Shown piece by piece: positions 8,986 through 18,900 of a stretch of 25,068 nt of DNA. The notes under the pieces were generated by a model, which saw nothing but the letters and a program-made list of their open reading frames with translations, was not told the DNA's origin and ran no database searches. Position 1 is the stretch's first letter; every line of letters begins with the position of its first letter. The position numbers and the translations under genes were made by a program. The stretch comes from Nemertoderma westbladi (taxonomy: Eukaryota > Xenacoelomorpha > Nemertodermatida > Nemertodermatidae): positions 1 to 25,068 of the forward strand of contig JAUCBJ010008718.1 of assembly GCA_032718475.1 (NCBI GenBank), read 5' to 3'.

Positions 8986-11231
8986 TGTATTTACTAACAC
9001 TTGTCACCCATACAGATTTCCCCCTTATTGATACTTAAAAACAATTTCCTCTCTTGTAGATTTTGCCCTTACTGGTACTTGCTAACACTCCCCCCCCCCT
9101 TTTTAGATTTTCCCCTTACTGGTACTTACTAACACTTGCCCCCCTTGTAGATTTCCCCCTTACTGGTACTTACTAACACTTGTCCCCCTTGTAGATTTCC
9201 CCCTTGCTGGTGCTTACTAACACTTGTCCCCCTTGTAGATTTTCCCCTTACTGGTACTTACTAACATTTGTCCCCCTTGTAGATTTCCCCCTTACTGGTA
9301 CTTACTAACACTTGTCCCATTTGTAGATTTACCCCTTACTGGTACTTACTAACATAACACTTGTCCCCCTTGTAGATTTCCCCCTTACTGGTACTTACTA
9401 ACACTTGGCCCCCTTATAGATTCCCCCCTTACTGGTACTTACTAACACTTGCCTCCCTTTTAGATTTCCCCCTTACTGGTACTTACTAACACTTGTCCCC
9501 CTTGTAGATTTCCCCCTTACTGGTACTTACTAACACTTGCCCCACTTGTAGATTTCCCCCTTACTGGTACTTACTAACACTTGGCCCCCTTATAGATTTC
9601 CCCCTTACTGGTACTTACTAACACTTGTCCCATTTGTAGATTTTCCCCTTACTGGTACTTACTAACACTTGCCCCCCTTGTAGATTTCCCCCTTACTGGT
9701 ACTTACTAACACTTGTCTCCCTTTTAGAATTCCCCCTTACTGGTACTTACTAACACTTGCCTCCCTTTTAGATTTTCCCCTTACTGGTACTTACTAACAC
9801 TTGTCCCCCTTGTAGATTTCCCCCTCACTGGTACTTACTAACACTTGCCCCCTTGTAGATTTCCCCCTTACTGGTACTTACTAACACTTGTCCCCCTTGT
9901 AGATTTCCCCCTTACTGGTACTTACTAACACTTGTCCCCTTTGTAGATTTCCCCCTTACTGGTACTTACTAACACTTGTCCCCCTTGTAGATTTCCCCCT
10001 TACTAGTACTTACTAACACTTGCCCCTTGTAGATTTCCCCCTTACTGGTACTTACTACCACTTGCCCCCCTTGTAGATTTCCCCCTTACTGGTACTTACT
10101 AACACTTGTCCCCCTTGCAGATTTCCCCCTTACTGGTACTTACTAACACTTGTCCCCCTTGTAGATTTCCCCCTCACTGGTACTTACTAACACTTGCCCC
10201 TTGTAGATTTCCCTCTTACTGGTACTTACTAACACTTGTCCCCTTTGTAGATTTCCCCCTTACTGGTACTTACTAACACTTGTCCCCCTTGTAGATTTCC
10301 CCCTTACTAGTACTTACTAACACTTGCCCCTTGTAGATTTCCCCCTTACTGGTACTTACTACCACTTGCCCCTTGTAGATTTCCCCCTTACTGGTACTTA
10401 CTAACACTTGTCCCCCTTGTAGATTTCCCCCTTACTGGTACTTACTAACACTTGTCCCCCTTGTAGATTTCCCCCTCACTGGTACTTACTAACACTTGCC
10501 CCCCTTGTAAATTTCCCCCTTACTGGTACATACTAACACTTGCCCCCCTTGTAGATTTCCCCCTTACTGGTACTTACAACACTTGCCCCCCTTGTAGATT
10601 TCCCCCTTACTGGTACTTACTAACACTTGTCTCCCTTGTAGATTTCCCCCTTGCTGGTGCTTACTAACACTTGTCCCCCTTGTAGATTTCCTCCTTACTG
10701 GTACTTACTAACACTTGTCCCCCTTGTAGATTTCCCCCTTACTGGTATTTACTAACACTTGTCCCCCTTGTAGATTTCCCCCTTACTGGTACTTACTAAC
10801 ACTTGTCTCCCTTGTAGATTTCCCCCTTACTGGTATTTACTAACACTTGTCCCCCTTGTAGATTTCCCCCTTACTGGTATTTACTAACACTTGTCCCCCT
10901 TGTAGATTTCCCCCTTACTGGTATTTACTAACACTTGTCCCCCTTGTAGATTTCCCCCTTACTGGTACTTACTAACTCTTGTCCCCCTTGTAGATTTCCC
11001 CCTTACTGGTATTTACTAACACTTGTCCCCCTTGTAGATTTTCCCCTTACTGGTACTTACTAACATTTGTCCCCCTTGTAGATTTCCCCCTTACTGGTAT
11101 TTACTAACACTTGTCCCCCTTGTAGATTTCCCCCTTACTGGCACTTACTAACACTTGTCTCATTTGTAGATTTTCCCCTTACTGGTACTTACTAACACTT
11201 GCCCCCCTTGTAGATTTCCCCCTTACTGGTA
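8986..11231. repeat. 44-bp minisatellite, about 51 copies, with splice-site-like units
   Basis: The consensus unit runs TTACTGGTACTTACTAACAC, then TTGTCCCCCTTGTAG, then ATTTCCCCC (44 bases). Leftmost units (8986-9110) are the most diverged and the interior is nearly uniform. Plus strand: each unit has TACTAAC, a C/T-rich tract and TTGTAG, a branch point to acceptor layout with about 18 bases between the branch A and the AG. Minus strand (SANBR sense): each unit has TTA/GTAAGTA and CCA/GTAAGG, both donor-like. Rare variants recur about 304 bases apart (TTACTAGTAC at 10000 and 10304; CTTACTACCA at 10051 and 10355), showing a block duplication of roughly seven units. The right edge overlaps the last codons of the SANBR frame. 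Confidence 0.95.
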
Positions 11232-12948
11232 ACTTCCTCTGTTGACTTTCCCAGCAGTTATTCTTAAACTGTAATTCCAACCGCGTGTAAATCCCGCCCT
11301 GAAATTCTTTACCTTTGAGTTCAACCTGACTCCCGTAACCATGGTGCTGATGACGCACTTCCGACAAACTTTCTCTGAGATTGCTTAACCCGACCAGCAG
11401 CTGATTAAAGGAGAGTCTATCTTCCTCCCTTTGGTTGTCCTGGTTACACCGCGTACTTTTACTCGAATTCCATTTATATTTCTTCTTGATTGGTGGGATT
11501 TTAGTTTTAGGGATTAATGTAAATATCCCGCCTACGTTAACGTCTCGACTCAGTTCGTACTCGCTGTGCAGCTGACAGTCTACTGTTACTGGGCAGTAAT
11601 CGCCGCCGCTATCGTCAGGTTTACTACTAGTAGCTATGGTAACGCGTTCCCGATGAGCGTTCAAGTCATCGAGAACCCTTCTTTGGGTTTCTTCGAGAGC
11701 GTTGAGGTTAACCAGATGGTCTCTGAGTTGACACCCGCTTGGTCGGCCACCCATTGGATTGAACCCATCGCGGGTGGACCCGCAGCACGGGTAGACCCAG
11801 GGACCGCAATCCCCAACGAGTCGCTCAGCCTCATTTCCATGGTAACGGCAATCCCCGAGACCGGTCCCTGGGAAGACCTCCCCGCAGCGCGAGCACTCGA
11901 AATGGTTCGAGAGTCCCCACAGCCGCCAGTAGAGGGCGCCACTGGAGCAATCCAACTCCTTGTACAGTTCCGTTGCCCACCGCTGTATGTCCCAGTCGTC
12001 GGCCACACGATGTCGGTAGATCAGGTTGCCATGGGGACCGATAAGGGTGCGCTCCGGGAGACAGGGGGTCCGCCAATCAGCGTCGTGCGTGGTCAGCTGA
12101 CTGCAGAGTCCGCAACGGTACAGAGAAACGGCGTTACCTCCGCGCGACGGATCAAACAGCTGTTCAACCTTCTTAGCGAACAACTTACTGCGAATCTTAT
12201 CCCGACGATCCTTTAGACTCTCAATCTCGTTGTGATCGAACTGATCGGCTATTTTGGTTAGAAGATCGTCTTTAAGGCAACTCATATTGCAGGGCGAGGC
12301 GACCACCTCATCCATGTTATGGTGGAGATAGACGAGGCATTGGACGACCAACGACTTCATACATAGAAACTGCGACGATATCAGAATGGATACGACCATC
12401 CCCGGATCGAGAACAGGCGCCTCCGTACCGGTTCGTTTAACGTATCGGATCAACCAATCGAATATGTTTACGTCGCAATGAACCGATATGTCGACGTCTT
12501 CAGCTCGACCGTCTGCAGGAAGATAATCCGTGAAGTAGCCCATCTCGGCGACCAGCAGCTCCCGGGGGCATTCGAAGTCACGTTTAATATTCTTAGTTTC
12601 ATCGCACACGTGGATAACGGTGATTGGCTGAGAGTGTTCGACTGTCTGGGACGATAATTTCTCAGTGGGTGTCTTACAGGTTTGCTTTGGGGAATTAATT
12701 TCCTTCGGTTTGGATTCCTCATGTTTTATCGGTTTATTTTGGGTGCAGTTACCGGTAGCGGATATATTGGCACCTGTTCTGTCGGCTCTCTTAGCTAATC
12801 GTCTGTGTATCTCTTGACATTGCTCGGGTGTTGACCCCGGAACTATTCGGGATATAACCTGCCAATGTTTATCTTTCAATGAATCCAAGTCTGTTTCTTT
12901 AGTAATTAACGACCGCAGTAACAACTCCAGGGCGCCATCGCCAGCCAT
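11179..12948 (-). CDS. SANBR: SANT and BTB domain protein, SANBR (KIAA1841) homologue, 589 aa
   Basis: The human homologue is a nuclear SANT/BTB protein described as a regulator of class-switch recombination. Invertebrates lack that process, so the ancestral role is unknown. Seen here: a SANT-like segment (about 24-55) with KHWQVISRIVPGSTPEQCQE; a variable linker; a BTB-like domain (about 109-215) with VIHVCDETKNIKRDFECPRE, DISVHCDVNIFDWLIRYVKR and SILISSQFLCMKSLV; then cysteine pairs CGLC (279-282), CSRC (352-355), DCRYH and YPCCG, which look zinc-binding. The C-terminal KSTRCNQDNQREED and KEFQGGIYTRLE are hallmarks of the family. Length is shorter than human (about 718 aa); much of the missing length appears to be an acidic/basic linker. 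The ATG at 12948 is chosen; the frame extends upstream without an ATG. The last 17 codons (from about 11230) and the TAA stop lie in the 44-bp minisatellite. Alternatively the exon ends at a donor, CCA/GTAAGG, at 11227 and an unseen exon follows. Identity is firm; the 3' end is uncertain. Confidence 0.92.
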   Translation of the reverse strand: MAGDGALELLLRSLITKETDLDSLKDKHWQVISRIVPGSTPEQCQEIHRRLAKRADRTGANISATGNCTQNKPIKHEESKPKEINSPKQTCKTPTEKLSSQTVEHSQPITVIHVCDETKNIKRDFECPRELLVAEMGYFTDYLPADGRAEDVDISVHCDVNIFDWLIRYVKRTGTEAPVLDPGMVVSILISSQFLCMKSLVVQCLVYLHHNMDEVVASPCNMSCLKDDLLTKIADQFDHNEIESLKDRRDKIRSKLFAKKVEQLFDPSRGGNAVSLYRCGLCSQLTTHDADWRTPCLPERTLIGPHGNLIYRHRVADDWDIQRWATELYKELDCSSGALYWRLWGLSNHFECSRCGEVFPGTGLGDCRYHGNEAERLVGDCGPWVYPCCGSTRDGFNPMGGRPSGCQLRDHLVNLNALEETQRRVLDDLNAHRERVTIATSSKPDDSGGDYCPVTVDCQLHSEYELSRDVNVGGIFTLIPKTKIPPIKKKYKWNSSKSTRCNQDNQREEDRLSFNQLLVGLSNLRESLSEVRHQHHGYGSQVELKGKEFQGGIYTRLELQFKNNCWESQQRKLPVRGKSTRGASVSKYQ

Positions 12949-13031
12949 TGAGGTAAAGGGTAAGGAACTACGGCACAACGGGTAATGACCTGAATCCGTA
13001 CCAGTGGGGGCAATTTTTTTGTCGATTTTCC

Positions 13032-13310
13032 CTATGCCCGTGGTGAAACACTTATGCTTTTAATTACCATTCTGGCTATTTATCTATGCCTGTGGCGAAA
13101 GACTTATACTTTTATTTACCATTCTGGCTATTTATCTATGCCTGTGGCGAAAGACTTATACTTTTATTTACCATTCTGGCTATTTATCTATGCCTGTCTG
13201 CCTGTGGAGAAAGACTTATACTTTTAATTACCATTCTGGCTATTTATCTATGCCTGTGGAGAAAAACTTATACGTTTAAGTTTAATTAGGCCTACCATTC
13301 TGCTATTTAT
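13032..13310. repeat. 52-bp minisatellite, 5 copies
   Basis: The unit begins CTATGCCTGTGGCGAAAGAC and ends ACCATTCTGGCTATTTAT. Copies 2 and 3 (13084-13187) are essentially identical, copy 1 is diverged, and copies 4 and 5 carry insertions. The array starts about 85 bases upstream of the SANBR ATG on the gene's 5' side, so it lies in or next to the promoter or 5' UTR. Confidence 0.9.
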
Positions 13311-13329
13311 CTATACCTGCCTGCCTGCG

Positions 13330-13740
13330 GGAAAGGAGCAGGTTACAGAGACGGGATTTTCTAACCAAAACAATAAACGATAACATTACCAATTGAGAGA
13401 AAGGAGCAGGTTACAGAGGCGGGATTTCCTAACCAAAACAATAAACGATCACTTAATTAATTGAGGGAAAGGGGCAGGTTACAGAGGTGGGATTTCTAAC
13501 CAAAACAATAAACAGTCACTTTACAAAATGAAGGAAAGGAGCAGGTTACAGAGGCGGGCCTTTCCTAACCAAAACAATAAACAGTCACTTTACAAAATGA
13601 AGGAAAGGAGCAGGTTACAGAGGCGGGCCTTTTGCCTTTTCTAACCAAAACAATAAACGGTCACTTTACCAAATCAGGCAAAGGAGCAGGTTACAGATTT
13701 TCTAACTACTGAACTACGCGGGATTTTCTAACCAAAACAA
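13330..13740. repeat. 67-76-bp minisatellite, 6 copies
   Basis: Each unit contains GGAAAGGAGCAGGTTACAGA and later TCTAACCAAAACAATAAACG. Units vary from about 66 to 76 bases by internal insertions (for example a doubled CCTTTTGCC in copy 5). The plus strand carries AATAAA in five of the units. A 22-base stretch of the unit recurs alone at 19026-19047. Confidence 0.9.
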
Positions 13741-13760
13741 CCGGTCAGCCGGTAGGCCTA
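13740..13760. repeat. Dispersed 21-bp double palindrome, copy 2
   Basis: This is identical over 21 bases to 5282-5302. It abuts the end of the 67-76-bp array and is followed by a run of overlapping GTACCGGTACC-like palindromes (13806-13840). Confidence 0.6.
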
Positions 13761-15577
13761 CCAGTACCGTATTTAAATGGTAGGCTACACAGTACGCAGT
13801 AGGCATACAGCAGTACCGGTGCCGGTACCGGTACGGAATGCTGTACAGCTACAGCAGTAATTACAGTAGACATACCCTCCATATCCATTGCACAATGTAC
13901 TGGACATATGATTTAGGCCTATGTGTTGTGTGTAGTCCACCTCAGGCAGACAGGACTGCAGGAGAAGTGCGTACTTCATGAAAAATATACATTGGGACAA
14001 TATTTTTTCTCACGTGCTGCACGAAGGGAAAAACTATCTCTCATGACAAATTTTTTTAACATCATTAAGTACCTATGCTGGACTGTCTGTATATCGAATT
14101 TCAGTTATATTAAATGAAAATTGAGTAAATGTCGCTCATTTTAAAATTAGATTTTTTACAAAAAATATAAGAACTCTTGAGTTTGTGACGTGCTGCGCGA
14201 AGCGGTATTAGCAATAAATTGAAATTTTTGTTTTCCAAGTTGGTCACTATAGGTTGAACAAAGCCTGTTAAAATTTTAGGAGCGTTCTGATAAAAAATAT
14301 TGACAGGGGAGAGGAGATTATCACTGGTACGGATTCAGGATAGAGCCGCACAACGGGTAAGAAAACAGGTATGGAACCGATTCTTATATAATGCAGTACT
14401 GTAGGCCCTAAATAACCTAATTCAAAACAAGTGTATACAGTTGCTATGCAACCAATGCAATGGGCGTTTACCTGTATAATTTTGTTGAATAATTTACGCG
14501 CGAAATTTAAAAAAGCATGGATACTGTTATTAATTTATACCGTGGCACTTTTCTTCTAATGGTTTAAACTCTAATTAGGTGTTCTCAGGGTTTCTGGACG
14601 AAGCGTAGAAGTGTACATTTGTTCCCGATTATAGGCAAACAACATACCTACCTGTATATACCCATCTACATTATAAAGCTACCCGCCAATGTTACAAAAT
14701 ATATTTGTCGGTGCGGTGGCTCGGGGTTTCTCAATCTGACTAAATAGCTTCAAATCTGTCCAATCTGACTAAATGAACATGTTCAATGTTATATGAACCC
14801 CCAAATCCCAAATCTAAGCAATGTTTACAGGAATATGGATTCAAATTACATAGGAATATGCTCGCCTTAACATATAGGCCAGGTTACTGTTGTGTAATCA
14901 ACGTGGTCAAATAATACCCGGTCCAACAAACGAATAGCCACCCGGTTAAATCTGAAGAAGATAAGTTTCCGTAGCAGTATGACCTATTGCTACACCTACA
15001 GCACCTAATCTCACGGACCTAACGCTACACTAATCTAACCCAATCCTTTGCGTGCCAGACCAATGGTATTCGGATTCCTTCGATATTTCGAGTTACACCA
15101 AACATACAAACCAACCACAACACTCCTTACCCACGCAACCATTATCACATAGCTTTACTCTATCAGCAATCTGTTACTCCCTTGTTATTATTATATAGCT
15201 GTTGTATTAATAATGCTATAGCCTGAACCCCAGCAATTAGTACAGATAAAGTATATTATAACTGGTAGTTAAACGGGTAGTTGAAGGCACTGTCAGTGTC
15301 TAACCGTCCCGTATGTGGTGGTGTAAACAGCCAATTATTTAATATTAATATCATATTATAGTAAATTACGTCCCATTATGTTGTATCCATATGGATTTAT
15401 TAATAATTACAGTCGAAATAATTGGGTAAACGAAACTTAGGAATCCCAATATATTATTAATAGGCTATTTCATATTTAATATAAAATGATATAAATGGGA
15501 TCTTTGGTTTAAGATTAATAGAATATATACGGGTGGTCATTTAGATGGCAAATATATATAAATTGCCACATCGCGCA
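13761..15577. other. Intergenic region between SANBR and NUP35
   Basis: This lies upstream of SANBR and downstream of NUP35, both minus-strand genes. No coding region was recognised. Related GC-rich blocks CACGTGCTGCACGAAG (14011) and GACGTGCTGCGCGAAG (14187) occur about 180 bases apart, each preceded by AAAAATATA. CAATCTGACTAAAT is repeated near 14733 and 14760. At 14322-14360 there is a rearranged copy of the SANBR 5' flank, listed separately. The region 15300-15700 is strongly AT-rich. Confidence 0.5.
14322..14360 (+). repeat. Rearranged copy of the SANBR 5' flank
   Basis: CACTGGTACGGATTCAGG (14322-14339) is the exact reverse complement of 12989-13006. GCACAACGGGTAA (14348-14360) matches 12973-12985 in direct orientation. 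The two blocks are adjacent in both places, but one is flipped relative to the other. Confidence 0.6.
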
Positions 15578-15583
15578 TTTATT
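15578..15583 (-). terminator. Possible poly(A) signal of NUP35
   Basis: AATAAA on the minus strand, about 195 bases after the NUP35 stop codon. A second one lies at 15396-15401. Which is used cannot be decided from sequence. Confidence 0.4.
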
Positions 15584-15777
15584 GTCGTAAAAAACAAACA
15601 GCCATATCGTGGCCTCTTTAAACTTACTGTACAAAATATGTTAAACGACAAAAATTAATAAGATTATATAAACTGCATAAAGTTACTAATTGAGTTAAAG
15701 GCCCGGACTGGTCGACAGGCCCGCTGCTGTGGAGCACAGCCAGCACCCATTGCACAACTAAGTCCATAATAACAGAT

Positions 15778-15963
15778 CTACCAGCCAAACAAATAATCCA
15801 TTGTTCTACTCAATATACCCATATTTTTCTGTGGTGTCACTGGATCCGACATAATACTGTGTTGATCTCTTGCCTTTTGGTATGCAGCCGCTAGAGGTCG
15901 GAGTTTAGGTGTACTAACGGGCGTAGCGCCACCTACCGGCTTCTTCGTATCATAAATAACGTC
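15778..15963 (-). CDS. NUP35: NUP35 exon F (C terminus and stop)
   Basis: Acceptor TTTTTCTTCCAG, 186 bases including the TAG stop. It encodes KLRPLAAAYQKA and ends LSRTMDYLFGW, the amphipathic membrane-binding end typical of NUP35 (human ends in MEYMFGW). Confidence 0.95.
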   Translation of the reverse strand, partial: DVIYDTKKPVGGATPVSTPKLRPLAAAYQKARDQHSIMSDPVTPQKNMGILSRTMDYLFGW

Positions 15964-18900
15964 CTGGAAGAAAAACGTAAATTATTTAATCTGTTTAGAA
16001 TTTATTTATGTATCATTTCTAATTACAAAGGACATATTATAAATTGTGAATATTAATTATGTAGTTACTGCGATAATGAAACAATAATTTATTTGGATAT
16101 GAAATGAATTTCTTGCAAATATCACCCGGGATTATTCCAATAACCGAACTCCTAAGCAAGACATTAGCGCCATCTTGCGGAGCTCAGAGTGTATTCATTG
16201 GCACAACCAGGGACAACTTTAATGGCAACACCGTTGTATGTCTGGAATACGAGTCCTATCAGCCAATGGCGTTAAAGCAACTAGAAAGTATATGTGAGGA
16301 GGTGCGCAGCCAATGGGATGTAGAGAATATAGCGATTACTCATCGTCTGGGCGTAGTCCCAGTAACAGAAACCAGCATCGCCATTGTAGTGACGTCAGTA
16401 CATCGGGCGGACAGCCTCCAAGCGGTTAGTTTCATAATCGATCGCGTTAAACAGACAGTCCCGATATGGAAGAAAGAAAAATATGCTGATGGTACAGCTG
16501 ACTGGAAAGCAAACTCGATAACTTAAATATTGGTTCATTTAGTGGCTCAACTAGCCTTCAACGGGCATTCAGTACGACAGTGCGCTTACCTTGTCAACGC
16601 ATTGAGACACACCAACCATAGTCGTTCCTCCGAAAACTTTGCCATTTTTACTGAGAGCTTTTTTTGCAGCGATCACTGAACTGTACTGAATGTGCATCCA
16701 ATTACCTTCCGAACAAATCTAAATACAAAAGTGTAAGTAATGACAAAAGCGTGTACGAATTGACCACAAAAGTATTGCCACAAAAGTGTACAACTAATGA
16801 CAACAAAAGTGTGTACGTAATGATCATATTATTCAGTATATAATGACCACAACAACTCTTAAGTAGTGAGTAATGACCATAACATCTTCAAAGTGTGCGT
16901 ATAGGTTTAATGGTTCATGATGAATAATTGTGCACGGTGCAAGGTTCCTGATGAATTGTGCACGGTGCAAGGTTCCTGATGAATTGTGCACGGTGCAAGG
17001 TTCCTGGTGAATTGTGCACGGTGCAAGGTTCATGATGAATTGTGCACGGTGTAAGGTTCCTGATGAATTGTGCACGGTGCAAGGTTCCTGGTGAATTGTG
17101 CACGGTGCAAGGTTCATGATGAATTGTGCACGGTGCAAGGTTCATGATGAATTGTGCACGGTGCAAGGTTCCTGATGAATTGTGCACGGTGCAAGGTTCC
17201 TGGTGAATTGTGCACGGTGCAAGGTTCCTGATGAATTGTGCACGGTGCAAGGTTCCTGATGAATTGTGCACGGTGCAAGGTTCATGATGAATTGTGCACG
17301 GTGCAAGGTTCCTGATGAATTGTGCACGGTGCAAGGTTCCTGGTGAATTGTGCACGGTGCAAGGTTCCTGATGAATTGTGCACGGTGCAAGGTTCCTGGT
17401 GAATTGTGCACGGTGCAAGGTTCATGATGAATTGTGCACGGTGCAAGGTTCATGATGAATTGTGCACGGTGCAAGGTTCATGATGAATTGTGCACGGTGC
17501 AAGGTTCATGATGAATTGTGCACGGTGCAAGGTTCCTGATGAATTGTGCACGGTGCAAGATTCCTGATGAATTGTGCACGGTGCAAGGTTCCTGATGAAT
17601 TGTGCACGGTGCAAGGTTCCTGATGAATTGTGCACGGTGCAAGGTTCATGATGAATTGTGCACGGTGCAAGGTTCCTGATGAATTGTGTACGGTGCATGA
17701 TTCACTACATGGTTCATAGTGTATGACGTTATTGATGTTGGTTAGCCGTAGGTCTATCTATATTGTTTGCAACTTCACGTTCGTACATTAATTTATTAAT
17801 TTCAATGCGACACTTATAAACTTTGTTTGGAATAATAATATTTATTATTTGATATTTTTACATTAACTACTTTTATTCCAAACATTTTTCGATGACCATA
17901 ATATTATAGTAAGATTGAAATATATTTATGGGGGGGGGGGGGGGGGGGGGGTGTCACCTCGTTAAATATCACGACGGTAGATTATTTATGCAGGCGGATT
18001 GTTATCCGCCTAATAATAAGTTCGTTCGCGAATTATAATTCAATTACATTTAAAATGAACTTTACCCAAAATATTATAAAAAATGCAATTGTGGTGCAGC
18101 ACCTCTAAGAAAAAATAAAAGTTCTTAATAAAATAATATTTACAACGTTGACACTTTATGTGTGAAATTTCAAGACTTGACTTCAGACAAACTTGGGGTT
18201 TTCTGAAAACTCCCTTTTTGTTCAAACTCTTTGACTATCTACTGTTTAACTTTAACTCCATAACTCCACTTTTATACTGTTGCATGTTTTTTTCTTTTTG
18301 TCCATCAACTATTTGTCTATCTGTTTAATTAACTCTTTCACAATTCAATACCTCCTGCTAATTTGCCACACATTCTGAAAGCACAGGAAAACACAATTTT
18401 AGAGTAAGCACTAAACAATTGATTCATGCTTAGTGGTTTCCTGCTCTTTTTGGTCGCAAATACGGGTGATTTACTTTTCCTTGAAAAAAACATTTCCGGC
18501 AAACTCACATCCCTACTACACACGACATAGTTAAGGCCTAGATCCTTGTGGGAACATTGTTTAGTAAGAAAAATGGGGGAAAAATAAATATAAAATGTAA
18601 AGGTTCTAATTTGGCTTTGTATGGTTCACGATAAACTAATCGAGAAATCCCAGACTGGAAATGGTTCTCAAAACTACAATTTTTGGCGCGTGTTGTTTTA
18701 TTTTATCTCTATGGTAACGAAACGATACCAACAAACTAACGTGGTGTTTTACAATGTGTCCGTATTGACTGAATTGTTGTAGAATGAATGAGGCGGCCCC
18801 AGCAGGGAATCCGAACACCGTGACCCAGGTCTCGTCTAGAACGTCGGCGCTCGAAAGGGATTCGCTAGAAAACAAACAAACGTCCGGGTTATAGATAACG

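Noticed and set aside
11566-12216. 216-aa plus-strand ORF
   Set aside because: It is antisense to the conserved SANBR coding sequence and shows no similarity of its own.
16833-17698. Several minus-strand ORFs of 80-167 aa with HRAQFI/APCTIH/EPCTVHN repeats
   Set aside because: They are one 28-bp minisatellite read in rotating frames inside a NUP35 intron; there is no start context and no domain.
18636-18735. Extension of NUP35 exon D past KHH
   Set aside because: The family continues directly with the GNWMHI block of exon E; the extension is intron read through the GTTAGT donor.
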